64,000 nt of DNA from positions 496,001 through 560,000 of the forward strand of contig CAZTUB010000001.1 of the NCBI GenBank assembly GCA_964615905.1. The letters run 5' to 3'. Positions 1 through 9,011 of the stretch are shown here, one piece after another. Made by a program: the position numbers and the translations under genes. This stretch comes from DATLMR01 sp964615905 (lineage in GTDB: Bacteria; Acidobacteriota; Blastocatellia; UBA7656). Under the pieces are notes generated by a model that was not told the origin of the DNA, ran no database searches, and was given only the letters and a program-made list of their open reading frames with translations. Position 1 is the first letter of the stretch. Every line of letters starts with the position of its first letter.

Positions 1-833
1 CCGAGGTAAAACTCGCCGCGCTTGAACAGCTATGGCCGCGCAATCGAAACAAGCAGAAAGAGTTCAGCGGGATCGCGCACGACGTGATGCGGCTGGGCGA
101 GCGCGCGCGCACGCTCTCAGTTGAGCGCGACCGCGCTGCGCGTCTCGAAGCCGAGCGACGCGAAGCGAGCGAAACAATAGCGCAGGCCCAGAGCGAGGCC
201 GACCGCGCACGCGAAGAGGCCAGCGCTTACAGGGACGCTATGGCGCGAGCCGAAAGCGAAGCTGCGCTAGCTCGCCAGCGCGCAGAAGCCGCCCAGACCG
301 AAGCCGACCGCGCGAAGGCCAATGAAGAGCTTGCACGCATAGAGGCCGAGCGCGCGCGCCTCGCAGCCGAGCAAGCGCAGCGCGACCGTCAAGCGCTTCA
401 AGAAAAACTGTACGTCTCGCTTTCAGAAATCCTTGAGACGCGCCGCGAAGCGCGAGGCTTGATCGTCAACCTGTCCGACGTGCTTTTCGACTTCAACAAG
501 TCGACGCTCAAACCCGGAGCGCGCGAAAAGCTGAGCAAGCTCGCAGGGATCATGCTGGCTTATCCCGGCACTTATCGAATAGAGATCGAAGGCCACACGG
601 ACGCAGTCGGCTCTGACGAGTACAACATGAAGCTGTCGCAGGAGCGCGCAGACACTGTGCGCTACTATCTCGTGCAGGCGGGGCTTGCCTCGGACCGCGT
701 TGCCGCCGCGCGCGGGTTTGGCGAGATACGCCCGGTTGCCACAAACGACACCCCCGAAGGTCGTCAGATGAACCGCCGCGTCGAGATTATCATCGGCGAG
801 GTCGAAAACCCTGCGGCGCAGACCAATCGGTAA
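1..833 (+). CDS. OmpA-family outer-membrane protein (5' end cut by window)
   Basis: C-terminal part of an envelope protein expected to anchor the outer membrane to peptidoglycan. The frame is open to the left edge (codons run from base 3 without a stop), so the GTG at 84 is not the real start. Roughly the first 130 visible residues are an Ala/Arg/Glu-rich coiled coil. It is followed by a complete OmpA C-terminal domain of about 105 residues: FDFNKSTLKPGA at its start, the IEGHTDAVGS peptidoglycan-binding segment, LSQERADTVRYYL, and NRRVEI at the end. The missing N-terminus probably carries a signal peptide, and in similar proteins a small helical lipoprotein domain. A strong palindromic terminator follows. 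The domain call is secure; the N-terminal architecture is inferred. Confidence 0.9.
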   Translation, partial: EVKLAALEQLWPRNRNKQKEFSGIAHDVMRLGERARTLSVERDRAARLEAERREASETIAQAQSEADRAREEASAYRDAMARAESEAALARQRAEAAQTEADRAKANEELARIEAERARLAAEQAQRDRQALQEKLYVSLSEILETRREARGLIVNLSDVLFDFNKSTLKPGAREKLSKLAGIMLAYPGTYRIEIEGHTDAVGSDEYNMKLSQERADTVRYYLVQAGLASDRVAAARGFGEIRPVATNDTPEGRQMNRRVEIIIGEVENPAAQTNR

Positions 834-873
834 ATCCGTACGGCGTTCGGTCGAAGTAGCGTTTGCATGTTGA

Positions 874-912
874 GAGAAGAGGCGCGGGATTTCGAAATCC
901 CGCGCCTTCTCT
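874..912. terminator. Bidirectional hairpin terminator
   Basis: Bases 881-906 are a perfect 26-base palindrome (GGCGCGGGATTTC and its complement), extended by imperfect GAGAAG/CTTCTC flanks. It lies between the convergent OmpA-family gene and the cytochrome gene and can terminate both. There is no long T tract on either side. Confidence 0.7.
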
Positions 913-930
913 ATCTGGACGAGTCACGCC

Positions 931-3876
931 TCATTGAAGCGACTTGAGGTAGAGTATCAGCGCTTCGACATCAGCAGCCGACAGGTGCGAAGTCTTGCCG
1001 TGCGTGTCCTTGATTACGCGGATGTTGTTGGCGGCAAGCTGCGGATTGATCTGACCGCCGACGACAACCGGCGCCACATTGTCTGACCCCAGACGGTCTA
1101 TCAGCGGCTTGCCGTTCGGCCCCTTGATAAACGGGCTGTCGAGGCTGACAAAGATTCGACCGTGGCCGTCGCCCGCAAGCCCGCCCGTACTGTTCTCAAA
1201 AGTGATGGGCACCTGCGTCGGCAGCACAACAGCCCGCTCGCCCGGCAGCGCAGCGCCTGTCGCTCTGGAGTGATCCGTGCGGACGGTTCGGAAGTTGAAG
1301 CCGCGCTCGTTCGGGCCTAGCAGAGGCGAATCTGGCGGAAGCAATACCTCACGAACGGTGTGCGCGAACCCGTAATGGAGATACCGGGGCACCGCGTCCC
1401 AGAAGGTGCGAAGATGCTTGGTGTTTCGGCTGCTCAGATTCTGGGGCGTGCCCACGTCCTGCGGAGGACCGAACTTGATAAAGAAGTAATCGGTTTCCGG
1501 CCGGAAGAACGGCCCGTCGCCGTCAACCGTCGATTCGCTGACGACGCCCGGCTCGTGGATGTTGAAGTCCTGAAACGTGTCATCCAGAACGCCGTTCGTC
1601 ATGCGGTTGCCGTTGTGGTGACAATCTGCGCAGCCCGACCCGCCCTGTGAAACCTTTCTTGTAAAGAGGTCCTTGCCCCTGGCGATCATTACGCTTTCGG
1701 CCTGGTCGGGAAACTGTGTGAGCGGGTTTGGCAATCGCCTCACCTCGTTTTGCGACCACAGGATTTGCAGGTAGGCCATGTCGTAATAGCCGACCTTGCG
1801 CGCTTTGCCGTTGAGGTCCGGCCGCCCTATCGCAGCCGAATTCTCCTCGGTCTTTCTGAGCACGTACTCCTCGCGCGCGCGGAATCGGTCAAAAGCGTTT
1901 GCCTGCGGGAAGAGCGGCGTCGGCGCGCGCTCGCCCAGCAGCACCTCGCCGTTGCAGGCCGAAGCGTATGCCATGAAATCGTTGTTTAGCCCCTCGTACC
2001 ACTCAGGCCAGTTGTCGGATATGTCTTTGTTCTGCGGGCAGACCTTAACACCGCCCACGGCGTTTGCGGCGACGTTCCACTGGCAGCCGTCCTGCCGGCC
2101 GTCCCAATGACAGAAGCCGCAAGACTTTTGCCCGTCGTCGGAGTAGGCCGACGAAAAGAACCAGCGCAGGCCCTGTTCTTCAGCCGTGGCGAACAGCCCC
2201 TGCCCGTTCCCGCCTTTTGTCGGGTCAGGGGTCGATGGGGTAACGCCGACGGGCAGGTAACCATCCCTTATCAGTTTGCCTGCCGGGTCGACCCTCAAAA
2301 ACGACACGTCTTCGGTCTGAAAATTGGCGACGTAGATCGTGCGACCGTCGGGCGAAGCCTCTACGCCCTGCGGCGTTATGCCTCCTGTGAACTCTATCCC
2401 AAGCGGGGTAAGCACCCCGGAAGGGCTCGCCGGGTTCTGGTTGATCCGAAACGCTTCGACCTTCTCAGAGTGAGCCATGGTGACAAACAGCAAGTTGCCT
2501 TTGACTACCATCTGTTCGGGCCCGCTGCCTCGTATGATCTCCTGCGCGGGCTCGTGATCTCCCAGGTCGACGAACTGTCCCGGCGTGACGAGCTGAGAGA
2601 TGTCCCGCTCGCGGTCCACGTAGCGGTATGTGAAGAGATTCGTAGCCGTGTCAAAGACGTTCAACTCGCTGCCTATATCATCAAAAGTCGTCGCCTTTGT
2701 GGCGTCCGTCATAACGGGAGTGTAACCGAGCGGCTCGCCGTTGTTTTTTATAGCGATGCCGTTCCGCCTGGTAGGCAGCCCGTGGCCCGACTCCCTCTCA
2801 TTCAACTCCGTGTTCGTCCCCTGACCGCAGACTATGCCCCAGCGGCCCGCGACTTTTATGTCGGTTGAGAGCCCGCCAACCGGCATGACTTTTACAAGCG
2901 TATTCGCGTCGTTGGCAACGTCTATGACCGCGACCGTGTGGCCAAGAGTGTTTGCGACGTAGAGCGTGCGCCCGTCTTCGCTTAAAGCGAGGTCGCGCGG
3001 GTTCGCGCGCTCAAGGTCCGTCGCGCCTGTGGGTATCTGGGCGATCTCTGAGAAGAACGGTCCGGGCGCTACCTCAAACGCGCGCACCTGATCTTTGAAC
3101 CGGTCCGTGATGTACATGCGGGTGCCGTCTTGGTTAAAGATAACCTTCTCGCCGTAGAACCCGGTCTCGAACTCGCCTATGACCGTGTCGTCAGCGGTAT
3201 CTATGACGCTGGCAAAATTGCCGTACATGTTCAAGACGACCACGTAAGGGCGCGGGTAGATGGTCGGGTTCAGCGGCGCTACCCTTATCCCTATCGGTCG
3301 CGTGCCGCGCCGATGGCCTGCCGGGCGCAAGTCTATCCACTTCAGCACGCGGCGCTTCGACGTATCGACGACCGCTACGCGCCAGTCGGGGTAGCCTTCC
3401 CTGCCGGGCAGGCTGACATAGAGTTTCGAGCCGTCATCGGTGAGGGCAAGGGCGCGAGGCTCGCTGCGAAAGGGTTGCTTTACGAAAGGCCAGAACTGAT
3501 TCCCGCTCTTAACGACAGGGTTGTTGGGGTTGATGCGCGTGCCCGGGTCGGGGCGGCCGTCGATATAAGCGGCCCCAAACATGATCTTCGTAAATCGCTC
3601 AAGCCCGCCCCGCTCTCCGGCAGGCTCCACGCCTATGATCTTTTTCACCGGGTCGCTGGTTTGCCCTGTTATTATTCGCCCTCGCGAATCGGTCTTTACA
3701 GGAGTCGTAAAGAACCGCAATTGGAAGGGCGCTTCGGGTCTCGGCTCAAGTATACGCCGCTCAAATGGAGCCGAAAGCGTGGCAAAGGCCGGATGCGCGC
3801 TTGCCTGCATTATCCACAAAGCCAGCCCCGAACAAAGAGATACTGCCAGGACTGCGTATTTCAATCTCTTTTTCAT
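931..3876 (-). CDS. Secreted YVTN beta-propeller protein fused to a di-haem c-type cytochrome
   Basis: A 981-residue exported redox protein. Residues 1 to about 30 are a signal peptide (charged MKKR start, hydrophobic core, ASA cleavage region). Residues from about 100 to 560 hold YVTN-type propeller blades, with signatures such as GRTLYVANTLGHTVAVID and GRTIYVANF. The C-terminal part has two haem c sites, CGFCH near residues 586-590 and CADCH near 749-753, resembling the MauG/cytochrome c peroxidase superfamily, with a typical C-terminal helix ending in ALILYLKSLQ. AGGTGA sits 6 bases before the ATG. Such proteins act in the periplasm as electron carriers or peroxidase-like enzymes; the substrate cannot be read from the sequence. 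The gene converges on the OmpA-family gene. Confidence 0.85.
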   Translation of the reverse strand: MKKRLKYAVLAVSLCSGLALWIMQASAHPAFATLSAPFERRILEPRPEAPFQLRFFTTPVKTDSRGRIITGQTSDPVKKIIGVEPAGERGGLERFTKIMFGAAYIDGRPDPGTRINPNNPVVKSGNQFWPFVKQPFRSEPRALALTDDGSKLYVSLPGREGYPDWRVAVVDTSKRRVLKWIDLRPAGHRRGTRPIGIRVAPLNPTIYPRPYVVVLNMYGNFASVIDTADDTVIGEFETGFYGEKVIFNQDGTRMYITDRFKDQVRAFEVAPGPFFSEIAQIPTGATDLERANPRDLALSEDGRTLYVANTLGHTVAVIDVANDANTLVKVMPVGGLSTDIKVAGRWGIVCGQGTNTELNERESGHGLPTRRNGIAIKNNGEPLGYTPVMTDATKATTFDDIGSELNVFDTATNLFTYRYVDRERDISQLVTPGQFVDLGDHEPAQEIIRGSGPEQMVVKGNLLFVTMAHSEKVEAFRINQNPASPSGVLTPLGIEFTGGITPQGVEASPDGRTIYVANFQTEDVSFLRVDPAGKLIRDGYLPVGVTPSTPDPTKGGNGQGLFATAEEQGLRWFFSSAYSDDGQKSCGFCHWDGRQDGCQWNVAANAVGGVKVCPQNKDISDNWPEWYEGLNNDFMAYASACNGEVLLGERAPTPLFPQANAFDRFRAREEYVLRKTEENSAAIGRPDLNGKARKVGYYDMAYLQILWSQNEVRRLPNPLTQFPDQAESVMIARGKDLFTRKVSQGGSGCADCHHNGNRMTNGVLDDTFQDFNIHEPGVVSESTVDGDGPFFRPETDYFFIKFGPPQDVGTPQNLSSRNTKHLRTFWDAVPRYLHYGFAHTVREVLLPPDSPLLGPNERGFNFRTVRTDHSRATGAALPGERAVVLPTQVPITFENSTGGLAGDGHGRIFVSLDSPFIKGPNGKPLIDRLGSDNVAPVVVGGQINPQLAANNIRVIKDTHGKTSHLSAADVEALILYLKSLQ

Positions 3877-4279
3877 AGGTCACCTCGTGCCGGTTTGTCT
3901 ACACGTTACATGGTTTACTCGAAGCCGCCGCCATCGCTTAAAGCGGGGAGATGGTCGGGCAAAAAGCGATTGCCGGGCGCGAGTCCGGTAGATGAGCGCA
4001 GCATCCGGGGATCGGAGTCAGGGAAGCAGGAAGGCGGGTCTGGTCCTTGACCGGTGACTGTAGGTTAAAGTCTGCGCCATTCCCTTTGCCCGATCAGTAA
4101 ATCCGTTAAATACCGCACCGGACAGCACTCCATGAATGGAGGAGACCGCAGGAGGCCAAAAAATACATACCAAGAAAAATAAATACTGAATCCGAAAATC
4201 GATCAGAGAAATGAAACGGCTCGAAAGCTGTTGCCCCTCGCGCCAAAAGAAAATAGACTGGCTCGACATAAGGGGGCTT
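3877..4279. other. Divergent intergenic region
   Basis: About 400 bases between the start of the cytochrome gene (minus strand) and the hypothetical gene on the plus strand. It should hold both promoters. I see no convincing -35/-10 pair, no RNA gene and no repeat. The stretch 4140-4210 is visibly richer in A and T than its surroundings. The plus-strand frame stays open back to an ATG at 4211, but that start has no ribosome binding site. Confidence 0.4.
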
Positions 4280-4999
4280 ATGAGTCTGGATTTAACGACG
4301 CTGCCTGACGATTTTCCGGACTACCTTTTGCACACGGATGCCGATACGCCTGTGCCGTCGTGGGAGCAGGTGACGCGCAGCACCGCAGAGCCCGACCTTG
4401 AAATGACCGAGCACGTCACGCGAATCATCGGGGCGGCAGACGACGTGGTGGGGCGCAAGATATGGGAGGTGTGGCCCGGAGCCGTTCGGCGCTCGGTCGC
4501 GCTGTTGATAGACAAGATTTACAACGAAGGGTGGCTCGCGTCGGTCGGCCCTATCAGGCATAACCCGTGGGACGGCGGCTTTTTCTTCTGGCCGCATAAA
4601 GGCGATGTCGGATGGCTCTGGGAGATACTCGACGCGAAATCGGGCCGTCGCGGCGGTTATACCAAGTCGAGTCTCGACAACGGCCTTTTCGCCTATCTCA
4701 ACTCCTGGAATCACTCTGCGTGGACAGAGTCGTGGATGGAGAACAACACGGGCGTCGCGGCACTGCACGTAGGCTTATTTAGCGACGGGACGGCGGAGGT
4801 ACACTTTGAAGTCTACAACCCGCTCTATACGCGCGGCGCTGCGCGCTCGGACGTGGTCAGGATACCATTGCTCGGCTCGCTCAATCATAAGATGTTTCAA
4901 CTGCATCGCCGCTGGGAGCACAGCGAGTACGCGCCCATAACGCGCACATCTGCCAACTTTTACCACCTGTTGCGCGGCCGCGTCCCGCTCAGCTTTTGA
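4280..4999 (+). CDS. Hypothetical protein, tryptophan-rich
   Basis: A 239-residue protein that I do not recognise. The start at 4280 (MSLDLTTLPDDF) is preferred over the upstream ATG at 4211 because AGGGGG lies 4-5 bases before it. No signal peptide and no membrane segment are visible, so it is probably cytoplasmic. The middle is rich in Trp, Asn and Gly (WPHKGDVGWLWEIL, SLDNGLFAYLNSWNHSAW), giving a globular mixed alpha/beta look, and the end (LLRGRVPLSF) is short and basic. It lies alone, with the promoter of the pyrE-like gene directly downstream. Length, codon use and the ribosome binding site support a real gene, but no function can be assigned. Confidence 0.75.
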   Translation: MSLDLTTLPDDFPDYLLHTDADTPVPSWEQVTRSTAEPDLEMTEHVTRIIGAADDVVGRKIWEVWPGAVRRSVALLIDKIYNEGWLASVGPIRHNPWDGGFFFWPHKGDVGWLWEILDAKSGRRGGYTKSSLDNGLFAYLNSWNHSAWTESWMENNTGVAALHVGLFSDGTAEVHFEVYNPLYTRGAARSDVVRIPLLGSLNHKMFQLHRRWEHSEYAPITRTSANFYHLLRGRVPLSF

Positions 5000-5018
5000 C
5001 CCGACCGCGACACCGGCT

Positions 5019-5047
5019 TTGCCTTTTGCGGTTCGGCTTTCTATAAT
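5019..5047 (+). promoter_or_regulatory. Sigma-70-type promoter for the pyrE-like gene
   Basis: TTGCCT at 5019-5024, a 17-base spacer, and a perfect TATAAT at 5042-5047. It implies a leader of roughly 70 bases that contains a possible stem (GTGCCG with CGGCAC near 5060-5090). Confidence 0.65.
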
Positions 5048-5125
5048 CTCTCTCTCTGTGCCGTCGCCCACGGCGCTCCGTCTTGAGCGGCACCAACGGT
5101 TGCAAAGATAATTCGTGGAGGGTTT

Positions 5126-5740
5126 ATGCTAATTCCCAAGGTTCAACTCATTCCGTCGGCCGAACAGGTCTGTGACCTGCTGAAAGAGACAGGGGCCATG
5201 CGCGAGGGCCACTTCGAGTTTCCAAACGGGCTGCACTCGGAGCATTACTTTCAGCTGCCGCTTGCCATGCGTTACCACGGCAACGCGCGAGTCCTGAACG
5301 TCGCCCTGTCGCGCAAGCTCAGGCAAGAGCCCGAAGTGCTCGCGGCGCTGCCCGATTGCGCCATTGTCGCGCCCGCAGCCGGCGGCATCCCCGTAGCTTT
5401 CGGTATTCGCGAGGCGCTCAACGCAGACCAGATAATCTGGGCCGAGAAGGAGGACGGGCGCTACTACTTCCGTCAATACCTCGACGCGCGCGGGCTGAAA
5501 TGCATTCTGGTCGACGACATTGTGCGGTCGGGCAAGGTCATCACCCACATGGTCGAGCTGATCCGCAACGCGGGCGCGGAGGTGATAGCCGTCGGCTCGC
5601 TTCTCCATTTCAAAGACACGCACGTGGAGCTTGGCGACATACCTTACTATTCGCTTCTCGACGTAGACACGGGGTTCTATACGCCTGAAGAGTGCAAGCT
5701 GTGCAAGGAAGGCAAGGCGGTTGAAAAAGTCTGGGTATAA
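5126..5740 (+). CDS. pyrE: Orotate phosphoribosyltransferase-like protein
   Basis: A 204-residue type I phosphoribosyltransferase. PyrE joins orotate to PRPP to make orotidine monophosphate in pyrimidine synthesis. The PRPP-binding loop is LVDDIVRSGK (residues 128-137), preceded by the expected IVAPAAGGIPVA strand-turn at about 80-92 and an EKEDGRYYFR segment in the position of the mobile loop. The C-terminus carries a CKLC pair (190, 193) like the CxLC tail of many bacterial PyrE proteins. GGAGGG lies just upstream of the ATG, and a good promoter is at 5019-5047. No other pyrimidine gene is nearby, so orotate specificity rests on overall resemblance; another purine or pyrimidine PRTase is possible. 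Confidence 0.75.
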   Translation: MLIPKVQLIPSAEQVCDLLKETGAMREGHFEFPNGLHSEHYFQLPLAMRYHGNARVLNVALSRKLRQEPEVLAALPDCAIVAPAAGGIPVAFGIREALNADQIIWAEKEDGRYYFRQYLDARGLKCILVDDIVRSGKVITHMVELIRNAGAEVIAVGSLLHFKDTHVELGDIPYYSLLDVDTGFYTPEECKLCKEGKAVEKVWV

Positions 5741-5767
5741 CCGTACTTCACGCCAAAGGATAGATAT

Positions 5768-6751
5768 ATGAAAACCTCCCCTCGCATGAAACATCTCGGC
5801 GGCGCGATTTCGCGCGCAGTGGTCGCATTGCTTCTGTTCGTCCCGACTTCGATCTCCGTCGCCGCGCAGGAGCTTGTGCGCGCGGGCTCGCTTGCTACGA
5901 AGGCGGCGGCGACGGCCCGGCCCCTGCGCCAGCAAGCGGCTGCGGCGGTTGCAGACAAGGTCGCAACCATCTACGGGGTAAAGATCCATTACAAGGAAGC
6001 TGGCAGCGGTCCCGTGGTCATACTGCTTCACGGGCTCGGCGGCGATATGTCGAACTGGGCCCCGACCATAAGCGCGCTTGCCACAAAATACCGGGTGATC
6101 GTGCCCGATCAGGTAGGCTTTGGGAAGTCTGACAAACCCGTGATCGCGTACCGCGTAGGCACGCTTGTCGATTTTCTCGACGGGCTTTACAAAGAGTTGA
6201 AGATAGAGCGGGCGTCGCTCGTAGGCAATTCGCTAGGCGGTTGGACGGCTGCGGCCTTCGCGCTGGCCTACCCTGAGAAGGTCGACCGCGTCGTGCTTGT
6301 AGACGCGGGCGGCGTGATGTTGCCGCAAAGCGCGGACCAAACCGAGCTGAGGGCCGCGCTGACCGGCTCGACGCGAGAATCCATTCGGCAGCTAATGTCG
6401 ATGATCTTCTACAACAAGCAGTACCAGAGCGACGTGGCCGTCGATATGATGTTCACGCGAAAGATGACAAGGACCGACGGGTACACGATCCAGCAATTTA
6501 TCGAGTCCATCGTAAGGGGCGAGGACATGCTCGACAACCGCCTCGCGTCGATCAAGCAGCCGACGCTGATCGTGTGGGGTCGCGAAGACAGGCTTACCCC
6601 GCTTGCGATGGGCGAGCAGTTCAAGAAAGGGATTCCGAACTCCGAGCTTGTTATCTTTGAGAAATGCGGCCACATGCCTCAAATGGAAAAGGCCACGGAA
6701 TTCAACGCGGCCCTTTTGAAGTTTCTCGGCAACGACGTTGCCCGCAGGTAA
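5768..6751 (+). CDS. Exported alpha/beta hydrolase
   Basis: A 327-residue alpha/beta-hydrolase-fold enzyme. A hydrophobic segment at about 12-34, followed by AAQ, is an N-terminal signal peptide, so the protein is probably periplasmic. The oxyanion region is LLHGLGGDMSNW (87-98). The nucleophile elbow is GNSLGG with Ser155, the acid is Asp274 in WGREDRLTP and the base is His302 in CGHMPQME, all in the usual order. The closest style is the lipase/haloperoxidase group; the substrate is unknown. It begins 27 bases after the pyrE-like gene and may be co-transcribed with it. A strong terminator follows directly. Confidence 0.87.
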   Translation: MKTSPRMKHLGGAISRAVVALLLFVPTSISVAAQELVRAGSLATKAAATARPLRQQAAAAVADKVATIYGVKIHYKEAGSGPVVILLHGLGGDMSNWAPTISALATKYRVIVPDQVGFGKSDKPVIAYRVGTLVDFLDGLYKELKIERASLVGNSLGGWTAAAFALAYPEKVDRVVLVDAGGVMLPQSADQTELRAALTGSTRESIRQLMSMIFYNKQYQSDVAVDMMFTRKMTRTDGYTIQQFIESIVRGEDMLDNRLASIKQPTLIVWGREDRLTPLAMGEQFKKGIPNSELVIFEKCGHMPQMEKATEFNAALLKFLGNDVARR

Positions 6752-6757
6752 ATCGTA

Positions 6758-6783
6758 GGGGCAGCCCGCGCTGCCCCTTTTTT
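6758..6783 (+). terminator. Rho-independent terminator
   Basis: GGGGCAGC (6758-6765) pairs with GCTGCCCC (6770-6777) around a four-base loop, and six T follow. It closes the pyrE-like/hydrolase unit; the convergent S9 peptidase stops at 6786. Confidence 0.9.
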
Positions 6784-6785
6784 AA

Positions 6786-8825
6786 TCACTTCGATGAAGG
6801 TTTCTCTTCCGTCTTCTTCTCTTCCTTTTCCGGCTTAGGCTCAGGCACCTCGACACCTAGCACGTACCTGGAATGCCACGCGTACTCGCGCCTCATCTTA
6901 TCGAGCTGGTGGCGCGGCTCAAGTATCCCGTGCCCCTGCCTCGGGTAAAAGACGAGCTCGACCGGCACTTTGTTCTTGAGCAGCCCCATGTAAAGCTCCT
7001 GCGCCTGCCCTACCGGCACTCGCTTGTCTTCGGCCCCGTGCAGGATCAGCGTGGGCGTCCGCGCTTTCTTTATGAACGTCATCGCCGACGCGCGGTTGTA
7101 AGCTTCGAGGTCGTTCCACGGCTGGTCGCCGAAGTAGCCTTCGAGCGTGCGCGGCAGGTCGTTGGTCGAATACATAGAGAACATATTCGTGAGCCCCGCG
7201 CCGACCATCGCCGACTTGAACCTGTTGGTCTGCGTGATCGTCCACGCGGTCATGTACCCGCCGTAGCTCCAGCCCGACTGTGCGAGCTTCTCAGGGTCGC
7301 TAACCCCCCGCGCGATCAGATGGTCGAGCCCCGATTGTATGTCCTGGAAATCGCCGCCGCCCCAGTCCCTGACGTTCGACAGCAAGAACTTTTCGCCGTA
7401 CCCGGACGAGCCGCGCACGTTCGGGTAAAAGACTGCCCACCCGCGACCGGCCCACACGTGGCCGAAGTTGCCCCACGAACCGGGGAACGACTCGGTCCAC
7501 ACGCCCGCGGGACCGCCGTGTATCAGCGCGATGGTCGGGTAGCGTTTGCCCTGTTCATACCCCGCCGGGTATAGCAGAACCCCTTCGATCTCCATCCCGT
7601 CCTTGCCCTTCCATTTTATGACCTCGCCTTTGCCCAGCCTTAGGTCACGCACCTGCGGGTTGTGATCCGTCAGCTTTACGCCGTCGGTCATGCCCGGAAG
7701 CTTGGCAACATAAACGTCCGCAGGGTTCTGCGTGTCGGACCTTGTGAAAGCCACCGTCGAGCCGTCGCGCGAAAATGTGGGCGCGCTCGCCACTCCTTTG
7801 AAGCCGGACATCTGCTTTGTCGCGCCACCCGCGACCGCAGCAGAGAAAAACTGCGTGGTCGTGCGCACGCTTGAGCTGAAAAATAGCGTCGAGCCGTCGG
7901 CAGACCAGCGGGCAGCGGCCGGCTGGTATATCAAGTCGCTTGCGACATGGCGCGACTGGCCGCCTTCGGCAGGAATCACCAGGAGGTTTGACTGGCCGAG
8001 CTGGCCCGCTTTGGCGTCGCGCGAAAGGTATGCGATAAAGCGCGAGTCGGGCGACCAGCGCGGCGAGTTATCCGGCCCTTCGTTCTCGACAAGCTTGCGC
8101 TTTTTAGAAGACGCGACATCGACGACCCAGATGTCTGAAAGAGACCCGTCGTCTGCCCTCGGCGTGGGGATGGTTATGTAGGCAATCTGCCGCCCGTCGG
8201 GCGACCACTGCGGATCGTTCACAACGTAGTCGCTCGCGACAAGCTCCGTAGCCTTCTTCGACCCTATATCTATGACCCAGAGTCGAGAAAACTTGAAATT
8301 CTTATCGACGACTATCCAGTCTTCCTTCTCTTTCTGCCTTCTCTCTTCATCCGGAGTCGGGACCTGTTGAGCGACATAGGCTATCGAGCGCGAGTCGGGC
8401 GACCATTGAAACGATTGAACGCCGCTCTTCGACTCTGTAAGCCGCTCTGCTTCGCCGCCCGTGGGAGAGATCAAGAAAACTTGCGGCTTATCTTCACGCG
8501 CAGAGATGAAAGCAATCCACCGGCCGTCGGGCGACCAGCGCGGCGAGTTGTCGTTCTTCTTGCTGGTCGTCAGCCTGACGGGCGGGCCGCCTGCGGTCGC
8601 CACCATCCACACGTCAGCGTCTGTGTTGCTCTCTTTTACGTTCGCGGTGGTGACGGTGTAAACGATCCAGCGGCCGTCGGGCGAAATCTGCGCGTCGCCG
8701 ACCGTTTTTAGAGCCAGCACGTCTTCAAAAGTCATCGCTCGCTTCTGTTGGGCGAGCGCGGCGGTCGTGATAAAGGTCGCGACGAGCGCGAGCGCGACTG
8801 CGGCGAGGGCGATCTTCTTTTTCAT
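6786..8825 (-). CDS. S9 family prolyl-oligopeptidase-type peptidase
   Basis: A 679-residue exported serine peptidase. The start at 8825 (MKKKIALAAVALALV) gives a clean signal peptide and has AAGGGAAAGG upstream; the longer frame to 8876 adds a charged segment without such support. Residues from about 40 to 390 are WD40-like propeller repeats (repeated SPDGRWI and WSPDSRFIAY motifs). They are followed by the catalytic domain with Ser520 in GWSYGGY, Asp600 in HGAEDKRVP and His632 in RQGHG, the S9 triad. It hydrolyses short peptides, typically in the periplasm. The tail is rich in Pro, Glu and Lys. A paralogue of similar layout lies at 33057-35057. It is transcribed divergently from the decarboxylase gene. 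Confidence 0.92.
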   Translation of the reverse strand: MKKKIALAAVALALVATFITTAALAQQKRAMTFEDVLALKTVGDAQISPDGRWIVYTVTTANVKESNTDADVWMVATAGGPPVRLTTSKKNDNSPRWSPDGRWIAFISAREDKPQVFLISPTGGEAERLTESKSGVQSFQWSPDSRSIAYVAQQVPTPDEERRQKEKEDWIVVDKNFKFSRLWVIDIGSKKATELVASDYVVNDPQWSPDGRQIAYITIPTPRADDGSLSDIWVVDVASSKKRKLVENEGPDNSPRWSPDSRFIAYLSRDAKAGQLGQSNLLVIPAEGGQSRHVASDLIYQPAAARWSADGSTLFFSSSVRTTTQFFSAAVAGGATKQMSGFKGVASAPTFSRDGSTVAFTRSDTQNPADVYVAKLPGMTDGVKLTDHNPQVRDLRLGKGEVIKWKGKDGMEIEGVLLYPAGYEQGKRYPTIALIHGGPAGVWTESFPGSWGNFGHVWAGRGWAVFYPNVRGSSGYGEKFLLSNVRDWGGGDFQDIQSGLDHLIARGVSDPEKLAQSGWSYGGYMTAWTITQTNRFKSAMVGAGLTNMFSMYSTNDLPRTLEGYFGDQPWNDLEAYNRASAMTFIKKARTPTLILHGAEDKRVPVGQAQELYMGLLKNKVPVELVFYPRQGHGILEPRHQLDKMRREYAWHSRYVLGVEVPEPKPEKEEKKTEEKPSSK

Positions 8826-9011
8826 AGCCTTTCCCTTCGAGATAAGAGTACGGACCTTACTGCTCGCGCGCTCCACTGGCAGCGAAGGCGAGCCTGGGAA
8901 GTCGATTACACCACCTTAGCCCGGACTAGTCAATTTGCGGCCAGGATAATTTTTATTCGCGCGCAGAAATCGGATAGACCGCAACACCAAAGCCATTTAA
9001 GCTTTCGTGTC

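Noticed and set aside
2107..2868. Long plus-strand frame opposite the cytochrome gene (253 codons), with others at 3130-4050 and 1360-1650
   Set aside because: Antisense shadow of a well-supported gene; Arg-rich translation without domains and no ribosome binding site.
3990..4060. Possible SRP RNA-like stretch (CAGGGAAGCAGGAAGGCGGG)
   Set aside because: Resembles the conserved SRP helix 8 only in part; the required GGTCAGG...GGAAGGNAGCA order and closing stem are absent.
5048..5125. PyrR-type or pyrimidine-sensing attenuator in the pyrE leader
   Set aside because: A weak stem is possible, but there is no terminator with T tract and no PyrR-binding consensus.
7300..8711. Several plus-strand frames opposite the S9 peptidase
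   Set aside because: Shadows of GC-rich coding sequence; no start signals and no domains.
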